Positions 6,601-11,203 of a stretch of DNA of 11,203 nt are shown piece by piece. The DNA lies in the NCBI GenBank assembly GCA_016550395.1, contig JABXGY010000067.1, positions 1 through 11,203 of the forward strand, given 5' to 3'. The stretch's first letter is position 1, and each line of letters begins with the position of its first letter. Below the pieces are notes generated by a model, which did not search any database, was not told the DNA's origin, and saw only the letters and a list, made by a program, of their open reading frames with translations. Position numbers and translations under genes: made by a program. Source of the stretch: an archaeon (GTDB lineage: Archaea > Asgardarchaeota > Hermodarchaeia > Hermodarchaeales > Hermodarchaeaceae).

Positions 6601-7095
6601 ATGTCAGAAGAATCCAAGGACTCAAATACACCCGTGATAGTTGTTCGAATTCGAAGTAGTATCGGACTACGCCAGGAAGCTAAAGAGACTTTATCCCAGC
6701 TAAGTCTATCTCGGGTTAATCATGCAGTCGTTATCGATAAGCGCCCTTCATATCTGGGGATGCTACAAAGAGCCAAAGATGCTATTACATGGGGAGAACT
6801 TGACATCCCTACTTTAACAAAGCTCTTACGCAAACGTGGCAGACTAATCGGAGATAAAAGAATTACCGACGAGTACGTAGCCAAGTATACAAAATTTAAA
6901 ACCGTTGACGAATACGCTGCCGCTATCGTGTCATTAAAAGCAGAACTTTCTACACTTCCCAAATTGAAGAAAGTGTTCCGATTGCGCCCTCCATCAAAGG
7001 GGTTCAAGGGGAGTATTAAACGCACATTTCAACAGAAAGGTGAGCTAGGATATCGGGGAACTGATATCAACACCTTAGTGCAACGTATGTCATGA
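6601..7095 (+). CDS. rpl30: Large-subunit ribosomal protein uL30 (L30, archaeal L7 type)
   Basis: A 164-residue protein of the long archaeal/eukaryotic form. The ferredoxin-like uL30 core VIVVRIRSSIGLRQEAKETLSQLSLSRVNHAVVID (12-46) is followed by YLGMLQRAKDAITWGELD (51-68). The LTKLLRKRGRLIGDKRITDEYV segment (72-93) and the C-terminal KVFRLRPPSKGFKGSIKR (124-141) are typical of archaea. A short acidic N-terminal stretch precedes the core. GGAG at 6589-6592 is 8 nt before the ATG. Confidence 0.97.
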   Translation: MSEESKDSNTPVIVVRIRSSIGLRQEAKETLSQLSLSRVNHAVVIDKRPSYLGMLQRAKDAITWGELDIPTLTKLLRKRGRLIGDKRITDEYVAKYTKFKTVDEYAAAIVSLKAELSTLPKLKKVFRLRPPSKGFKGSIKRTFQQKGELGYRGTDINTLVQRMS

Positions 7096-7100
7096 GGAAA

Positions 7101-7113
7101 AATTACTGTAATT
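7101..7113 (+). promoter_or_regulatory. 13-bp perfect palindrome between uL30 and the Hsp20 gene
   Basis: AATTAC-T-GTAATT is a perfect dyad in the 37-nt gap, ending 19 nt before the Hsp20 start. It could be an operator or a weak hairpin, but it is AT-rich and short. No TATA-like box is evident beside it. Function is inferred only from its position. Confidence 0.3.
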
Positions 7114-7132
7114 AAGAAAGGTTGGATTACAA

Positions 7133-7675
7133 ATGCCTTCAGAGGAAGAAGATCGAAAGAAACGCAAACGTTGGTGGGATGACGACTCATTCAACATACA
7201 GTTCGAAGCCATCCAACAGATGTTCGAAGAAATCATGAAAATGTTCTCAGAAACAAACCCTGAAGAACTCTTTGGAGCCGATGCACAGGATCAATTTGAA
7301 GAAATTCTAAAGCACCTACAAAAGAATCCAATGGTATGGGGATTTTCTGCTGCACTTGGACCAGATGGAAAAATGCGACTAAATCCCTTTGGTAACCTCA
7401 ACCCTGAAGGTGCCCCTCCTGTAGTTCGAGAAGAACGTGAACCTATGATTGATGTAATGGAACAAGATAACGACATTATCATCTTAGCTGAACTACCTGG
7501 AGTAAAGGAAGATGACCTACATGTCAAAGTCGAAGATTACAGTGTTACAATTCAAGTTGCTACTCCGGATCGCAAATATGCTAAGGACCTTGATCTTCCC
7601 ACCGCAGTTGATAAGAATTCAGTAAAAACAACCTACAATAATGGAATCCTAGAAATCCAACTCAAAAAACGGTAA
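7133..7675 (+). CDS. Hsp20/alpha-crystallin family small heat-shock-like protein
   Basis: A 180-residue protein with an N-terminal charged region (1-18), a probable amphipathic helical region (20-65) and the archaeal-family linker MVWGFSAALGPDGKMRLNPFGN (67-88). A C-terminal alpha-crystallin-like domain (103-179) follows, with REPMIDVMEQDNDIIILAELPGV, KEDDLHVKVEDYSVTIQV and the terminal signature YNNGILEIQLKK (168-179). Small heat-shock proteins bind unfolding proteins without ATP. The loop between the VTIQV strand and the LDLP strand is short, and the protein ends immediately after the last strand, without an I-x-I tail. Canonical oligomerisation features are therefore missing, as in the GvpH-like subgroup. 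The position between uL30 and uL15 in a ribosomal operon is unusual; coexpression with ribosome assembly is inferred. The GGTTGGAT element upstream (7120-7127) is a weak ribosome binding site. Confidence 0.88.
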   Translation: MPSEEEDRKKRKRWWDDDSFNIQFEAIQQMFEEIMKMFSETNPEELFGADAQDQFEEILKHLQKNPMVWGFSAALGPDGKMRLNPFGNLNPEGAPPVVREEREPMIDVMEQDNDIIILAELPGVKEDDLHVKVEDYSVTIQVATPDRKYAKDLDLPTAVDKNSVKTTYNNGILEIQLKKR

Positions 7676-7694
7676 ACACCAGGAGCAAACAATT

Positions 7695-8339
7695 ATGGTA
7701 GTACGTAAACCGAAAAAGGTCCGTCAACGCCGTGGTAGCCGGACTCATGGCTACGGTCGTATTGGTCAACATCGGAAAGGCGGTCAACGCGGTGGCAAAG
7801 GCAAGACTGGCGGTAAAAAACATGATTGGACCTATGTCACGGCGAAAGACCCTAATCGATTTGGTAAACACGGGTTCAGTCGCCCGACAAAACTTCGCCA
7901 ATCATTTCAGGCTATCAACATTAGAGACATTATTCGGAATCTACCGCAATTTACTGAGGGGAAACCTCGAGCAAAGGATGCCCCCATTTCCATTAACCTA
8001 ACCGAACATGGTTACGATAAGGTCCTCGGGGCTGGAACAATCACTATTCCCTTAGCATTGACTGCTGAACTCTTCACACATCGGGCAGCTGAAAAAATTA
8101 AGGCGGCAGGAGGTAGTACGAAAGGAAAAATCCAGGAGCCAACCAAACACCCAGCTCCCTCACTGCAACCAACACCACAACCCAAACCGAAGGCTAAAAA
8201 GAAACCAAAGGCGAAGCCTAAAACTAAGACCAAAGCTAAACCAAAGACCAAATCAAAAGCAAAAACTACCAAAAAAAGTACGACTACCAAACCAAAAACT
8301 AAACGAGCGACAGCTACAAAAGGTAAATCCAAGACCTGA
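7695..8339 (+). CDS. rpl15: Large-subunit ribosomal protein uL15 (L15) with a long basic C-terminal tail
   Basis: A 214-residue protein. Residues 1-140 form a complete archaeal uL15. The Gly/Arg-rich N-terminal arm RRGSRTHGYGRIGQHRKGGQRGGKGKTGGKKHDW (12-45) threads into 23S rRNA. The core contains INIRDII and GYDKVLGAGTI (106-116), and ends with AAEKIKAAGG. Residues 141-214 are an extra tail of Lys, Pro, Thr and Ala with KPKAK/KPKTK units, resembling histone H1 tails. Archaeal uL15 normally ends near residue 145-150. The frame stays open with no sign of a frameshift, so the tail is genuinely encoded. AGGAG at 7681-7685 is 9 nt before the ATG. Confidence 0.96.
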   Translation: MVVRKPKKVRQRRGSRTHGYGRIGQHRKGGQRGGKGKTGGKKHDWTYVTAKDPNRFGKHGFSRPTKLRQSFQAINIRDIIRNLPQFTEGKPRAKDAPISINLTEHGYDKVLGAGTITIPLALTAELFTHRAAEKIKAAGGSTKGKIQEPTKHPAPSLQPTPQPKPKAKKKPKAKPKTKTKAKPKTKSKAKTTKKSTTTKPKTKRATATKGKSKT

Positions 8340-8428
8340 ACCAAAACACAATTAAAGTGTAATTTACCTCAGCTGTCGCAACCTAAACTTATACACACGC
8401 AAACTCGGAGTAGAATGGGGCAACCGGC
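8340..8428 (+). promoter_or_regulatory. uL15-secY gap with weak TATA-like box and AT-rich dyad
   Basis: This 89-nt gap is one of the two largest in the window. It holds an interrupted dyad, AATTA-AAGTG-TAATT (8350-8364), and a TATA-like TTATAC (8389-8394) preceded by an A-rich CTAAAC that could act as a BRE. A start site about 25 nt downstream would give a very short secY leader. A GGAG (8407-8410) is 18 nt from the ATG, too far for a standard ribosome binding site. A separate secY promoter is possible but unproven. Confidence 0.3.
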
Positions 8429-10009
8429 ATGAGTCGTTTTCTGAACGCATTGCGTCCATTGGTTCGCATCATGCCAGAAGTCAAGGCACCCGACCGTAAG
8501 GTCTCATTCCGCGAAAAATTCGCTTGGACTGCTATCATCCTCATTATCTATCTCATCATGGCAAATCTGCCCCTCTACGGAATTCAACCCGAATTAGGTT
8601 TTGATTATTTCTTCTGGCTCCGAACAATTCTAGCCTCGCAACGTGGCACGTTAATGGAATTGGGTATTGGACCAATCGTAACCGCTGGCTTGATTATGCA
8701 ACTCTTGGTAGGCAGCCAACTAATTCGCGTAGACATGTCTGACCCTTATCAACGGTCACTCTATACTGGTGCCCAAAAGGTCCTCGCCGTTTTCATGACA
8801 GCTTTTCAATCAATAGCTTATATCTTCGCAGGGGCTTACGGCGCACTAGGTACCGAACAACTCCGTTTCGACGCCGCCTTACTAGTGTTTCTCCAACTCA
8901 TGTTTGCAGGAATCATTGTTATCCTCATGGATGAGACTATCCAGAAAGGCTGGGGACTCGGCAGCGGCGTCAGTCTCTTCATCATGGCTAACGTCTGCAC
9001 CCAAATTCTCTGGGGCATGTTCTCTATCACGCCAGCTCAAAGTGCTGATATCCCTTTTGGAGCACACGAAAACTTTTTGGGCTTCTCTGGAATTTTCCCC
9101 TATACAATCCAAAATCTAAACGCTTTCGCCTCAGTGGGTTGGAACCCCGCCTATATCTGGGATCCCGTATTCAATGTGGATGCCCCCATCGCAAATCCAT
9201 ACATCATCTGGATTAGACCCCAGAATCCAAGAGCCAGTATGCTCGGTGTCTTCACGACTTTCCTCGTCTTTGTACTTGTAATCTATATGGAATCCTACAG
9301 AGTGAATATTCCCCTACAATATGCCCGATACCGGGGCTTCCGCGGACAGTATCCCATCAAACTACTCTACGTCTCAAACATTCCCGTCATCTTCACTCAA
9401 GCCCTCTATGCAAACATCCTTTTCATCACCCAAATATTATGGACTAATCCTGCCCTGGGACTCAGCCTTGCACCAGGCTCACCTGGAGCCAACCCTTTTG
9501 CCTTCTGGTTCCAACTCATCGCAAGATACACCCAGCCCTCGGGAGCAAACTATCTTGTTCCAGAACCCATATGCTTCGTCTGGTTCCTCACACCACCAAC
9601 CGGAATCGGAGGACTCCTCGAAATCACCGGAGGCCTCCAAGCCGTTGGCTATGCCGTTCTCCTCATGCTGTTCTGCGCAGGATTCGCCCGACTCTGGATC
9701 GACGTCTCAGGAATATCCCCACGCGACGTCTCCCGCCAACTCATCGGCGCCGGCATGCAAGTTCCCGGCTTCCGACGATCTCCCGCCGTCATCGAAAAAA
9801 TCCTCAACCGCTACATCCCCGTTGTCGCCATCCTTGGCGGACTCATCATAGGTGCTCTCGCCGCCTTCGCCGACCTATTAGGCACACTAAGCACAGGCAT
9901 CGGCATACTACTAGCCGTAGGCATCATGCGACAATACTTCGAGATACTTGCGAAGGAGCAGTTGGGTGAGATGCATCCGATGATGCGTGGACTACTTGGT
10001 ATTGAGTAA
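8429..10009 (+). CDS. secY: Protein translocase subunit SecY (Sec61 alpha homologue)
   Basis: A 526-residue membrane protein forming the Sec protein-conducting channel. An in-frame stop at 8411 and the family N-terminus (FLNALRPLVRIMPEVKAPDRKVSFREK) fix the start at 8429. About ten membrane segments can be drawn: TM1 near 33-50, a plug region near 52-65, TM2 with LGIGPIVTAGLIMQLLVG (78-95), TM3 116-138, TM4 148-166, TM5 175-197, TM6 270-287, TM7 318-337, TM8 402-425, TM9 462-482 and TM10 486-503. The cytosolic loop SGISPRDVSRQLIGAGMQVPGFR (427-449) is a strong signature. The protein is longer than typical archaeal SecY (about 440-490) because the external loops TM5-6 (about 70 residues) and TM7-8 (about 65) are enlarged. 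Its 3' half is C-rich on the coding strand, unlike the following gene. Confidence 0.98.
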   Translation: MSRFLNALRPLVRIMPEVKAPDRKVSFREKFAWTAIILIIYLIMANLPLYGIQPELGFDYFFWLRTILASQRGTLMELGIGPIVTAGLIMQLLVGSQLIRVDMSDPYQRSLYTGAQKVLAVFMTAFQSIAYIFAGAYGALGTEQLRFDAALLVFLQLMFAGIIVILMDETIQKGWGLGSGVSLFIMANVCTQILWGMFSITPAQSADIPFGAHENFLGFSGIFPYTIQNLNAFASVGWNPAYIWDPVFNVDAPIANPYIIWIRPQNPRASMLGVFTTFLVFVLVIYMESYRVNIPLQYARYRGFRGQYPIKLLYVSNIPVIFTQALYANILFITQILWTNPALGLSLAPGSPGANPFAFWFQLIARYTQPSGANYLVPEPICFVWFLTPPTGIGGLLEITGGLQAVGYAVLLMLFCAGFARLWIDVSGISPRDVSRQLIGAGMQVPGFRRSPAVIEKILNRYIPVVAILGGLIIGALAAFADLLGTLSTGIGILLAVGIMRQYFEILAKEQLGEMHPMMRGLLGIE

Positions 10010-10021
10010 CCTAGCATTGAC

Positions 10022-10029
10022 TTTTATAA
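10022..10029 (+). promoter_or_regulatory. Candidate TATA box upstream of adkA
   Basis: TTTTATAA in the secY-adkA gap resembles the archaeal TATA box. The expected start site would be near 10050-10055, giving a leader of about 50 nt. The upstream BRE-like bases are poor. The element is the best promoter candidate in the window, but it is seen only by eye. Confidence 0.4.
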
Positions 10030-10068
10030 TGTGGATTGAAAGGCTCGAAAAGCTCTTAAGGCTGTGGT

Positions 10069-10086
10069 AGAGATGGTGCCATCTCT
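10069..10086 (+). promoter_or_regulatory. 18-bp perfect palindrome in the adkA leader
   Basis: AGAGATGGTGCCATCTCT is its own reverse complement. In RNA it can fold as a 7-bp stem with a GUGC loop, ending 5 nt before the GGAGGT of adkA. It could be an RNA hairpin affecting translation or a dimeric regulator site. No run of T follows, so it does not look like a terminator of secY. Confidence 0.5.
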
Positions 10087-10091
10087 CTCGT

Positions 10092-10097
10092 GGAGGT
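10092..10097 (+). promoter_or_regulatory. Ribosome binding site deciding the adkA start
   Basis: GGAGGT is 7 nt before GTG 10105. A start at GTG 10090 would lie upstream of this site and is therefore unlikely. Confidence 0.75.
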
Positions 10098-10104
10098 CTG
10101 TTGT

Positions 10105-10692
10105 GTGCAAGTGCGCAAGATCGTTGTGGTCAGTGGCGTCCCTGGTGTTGGAAAAACGACAGTAGTCACTGATGCGATTAGAAAAGTGCAGGATCGGCTT
10201 AACGTATCCCTCATTACTTATGGATCCGTTATGTTTGAGATTGCGCAGAAGCGACGTCTTGTGGAAAATCGGGATGAATTACGGAAATTACCGATTAAAA
10301 AACAGCGTGAAGTCCAGAAGCTTGCCGGTGAGCGAATTGCGGCGATGAGTCGATCGCAGGTTGTGGTGGTGGATACGCACACGTTGATTCAGACGGCTGA
10401 GGGTGGGTTTCTTATCGGGTTACCACAATGGGTGGCTGAAGCGATTCGACCTGCTTCGATTGTGCTGGTTGAGGCTGATCCTGAGAATATTGCCAAGCGC
10501 CGCGTTAAGGATGCTACTCGAACGCGTGATGCACAACTGATTGAGAGTATTGCAACTCATCAACATCTTTGTAGATCTGCGGCAATCACTGTTGGGACTT
10601 TGACGGGTGCGACCGTTATGATTCTTAAGAATGTAGAGGGTAAAGCAGAAGAAGCTGCAACTGCCTTTGCTGATCTACTCTTGAAGGTGTGA
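10105..10692 (+). CDS. adkA: Adenylate kinase, archaeal type (AdkA)
   Basis: A 195-residue enzyme that interconverts ATP + AMP and 2 ADP. The GTG at 10105 follows GGAGGT. It gives MQVRKIVVVSGVPGVGKTT, with the P-loop at residues 11-19 close to the N-terminus as in archaeal AdkA. Other family marks are VVVVDTHTLIQTAEGGFLIGLP (86-107) and PASIVLVEADPENIAKRR (116-133). RTRDAQLIESIATHQHLCRSAA (139-160) includes the lid arginines. The closing TGATVMILKN segment is also typical. It belongs to the short archaeal family rather than the bacterial Adk family with a zinc lid. It follows secY as in many archaea, and its stop overlaps the next start (TGATG). Its coding strand is G-rich with many GTG and TTG codons, in contrast to secY. 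Confidence 0.95.
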   Translation: MQVRKIVVVSGVPGVGKTTVVTDAIRKVQDRLNVSLITYGSVMFEIAQKRRLVENRDELRKLPIKKQREVQKLAGERIAAMSRSQVVVVDTHTLIQTAEGGFLIGLPQWVAEAIRPASIVLVEADPENIAKRRVKDATRTRDAQLIESIATHQHLCRSAAITVGTLTGATVMILKNVEGKAEEAATAFADLLLKV

Positions 10693-11203
10693 TGACTGTG
10701 CAATTTAATCCTCTTATCGATTTGGCGCTCGCTATACGGTCATTGCTGGGTCCATGGGCCTATCCCCCTTTAGCTGCTATTGTCGTTATGATTATCAGCA
10801 TTATCGTCTCTTTAACGTCAAATCTCATTAATCGTCATTTCATCGACTATGACCGATTGAAACGGTCTCGTGAAGAAATCCAAAAATGGCAGGCTATGAA
10901 AAAACGAGCTAAAGAAGAAACTGATCCAAAGTTGAAACGGAAACTCAGTTTGAAGGTTAAACGCCGTGAACGTTATATCATGAAACTCCAGACCGAGGTT
11001 AGCAAACAATCTTTCATTCCAATGTTGATTACCATCGTCCCTTTCATTCTCATTTTCACGGTCATGAATGGGGTCTTTGTTGATCCTGGAATAACCTTCC
11101 CTGGTGCAGCAATTCCTGGCCCTGTACTTTGGTCGCCTCTTAACTTTGCGCAAATATTAGGTCCTCTGGGCGTGGGTTTCGGCTGGCAGTTTGGACAATG
11201 GCC
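10692..11203 (+). CDS. DUF106/EMC3-TMCO1-like membrane protein (Oxa1/YidC superfamily), partial at 3' end
   Basis: An open frame from ATG 10692, overlapping the adkA stop by one base, runs to the window edge (170 residues seen). A GTG at 10698 is an alternative start with better spacing (8 nt) from GGTG at 10686-10689. Residues 27-47 form a membrane segment (AAIVVMIISIIVS). Residues 48-104 form a highly charged, Lys/Arg/Glu-rich probable coiled-coil hairpin with DYDRLKRSREEIQKWQ. Residues 108-128 form a second membrane segment, and a third begins near 150 (NFAQILGPLGVGFGW). This arrangement, and its place after secY-adkA, fits the archaeal DUF106 insertase related to eukaryotic EMC3/TMCO1, which helps place membrane proteins next to SecY. 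The C-terminal part is outside the window. Confidence 0.9.
   Translation, partial: MTVQFNPLIDLALAIRSLLGPWAYPPLAAIVVMIISIIVSLTSNLINRHFIDYDRLKRSREEIQKWQAMKKRAKEETDPKLKRKLSLKVKRRERYIMKLQTEVSKQSFIPMLITIVPFILIFTVMNGVFVDPGITFPGAAIPGPVLWSPLNFAQILGPLGVGFGWQFGQW

Noticed and set aside
8166..8336. Repetitive AAACCAAAG-like DNA as a tandem or CRISPR-type repeat
   Set aside because: The repeats are irregular, in codon register and explained by the Lys/Pro/Ala/Thr protein tail; there are no spacers.
8012..8344. Minus-strand open frame with a hydrophobic product opposite the uL15 tail
   Set aside because: The complement of Lys/Pro/Thr codons reads as Phe/Leu/Gly/Val, so the hydrophobic look is an artefact of the tail.
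8350..8364. AATTA/TAATT hairpin after uL15 as a transcription terminator
   Set aside because: The stem is only five A-U pairs with no following T-run, so it is too weak to call a terminator.
9321..9851. 176-codon open frame on the + strand inside secY
   Set aside because: It is a shadow of the C-rich secY coding sequence: Ser/Pro-rich low-complexity product, no ribosome binding site, fully inside a secure gene.
9571..9969. 132-codon Arg/His-rich open frame inside secY
   Set aside because: Same cause: third frame of C-rich codons, with no family resemblance.
10818..11153. Minus-strand open frame of 111 codons opposite the DUF106 gene
   Set aside because: The plus-strand frame from 10692 has the expected membrane segments, charged coiled coil and translational overlap; the reverse product is unrecognisable.

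Overview
The window is a long, single-strand (+) run of ribosomal protein genes from an archaeon, followed by the protein-export module. It corresponds to the archaeal S10/spc region. The archaeal assignment rests on content and order. Genes with archaeal/eukaryotic-only products (eS4, eL32, eL19, the RNase P protein Rpp29/Rnp1 and the archaeal-type adenylate kinase AdkA) are interleaved with the universal ones. A DUF106/EMC3-type membrane protein sits at the end. Ribosome binding sites matching the archaeal 16S tail (GGAGG, GGTGA, GTGAT) precede most genes. Arginine is encoded mostly by CGN rather than AGR codons, and overall GC is moderate, which fits a mesophile better than a hyperthermophile. 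I cannot place the lineage from the sequence alone. The Lys/Ala/Pro-rich tails would suit an Asgard-like or other mesophilic archaeon, but that is only a guess.

Layout: 1-155 is the 3' end of uS3 (only its Lys-rich tail is visible). 180-3834 holds uL29, rnp1, uS17, uL14, uL24, eS4 (TTG start), uL5, uS14 (49 codons) and uS8. 3856-7095 holds uL6, eL32, eL19, uL18, uS5 and uL30. 7133-7675 is an unexpected Hsp20/alpha-crystallin family gene inserted between uL30 and uL15. 7695-8339 is uL15 with a long basic tail. After an 89-nt gap comes secY (8429-10009), then a 95-nt leader region with a TATA-like box and an 18-bp palindrome, then adkA (10105-10692). The 5' part of a DUF106/EMC3-like Oxa1-superfamily gene (10692 onward) runs off the end of the window.

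Most gaps are under 40 nt, and several genes overlap by 1-7 nt (rnp1/uS17, uL5/uS14, uL18/uS5, adkA/DUF106), so 1-8339 is very probably one translationally coupled operon. The products build both ribosomal subunits, mature tRNA 5' ends (RNase P), and connect translation to membrane insertion (SecY plus the Oxa1-like protein). No rRNA, tRNA, CRISPR or mobile element was seen, and no region over 100 nt lacks a gene.

The points most worth a second look are: the histone-H1-like tails on three ribosomal proteins (uS3, uL5, uL15), with a possible second start in uL5; the compact Hsp20 embedded in the operon; small palindromes in the three larger gaps; and an abrupt strand-composition reversal near the 3' end of secY.
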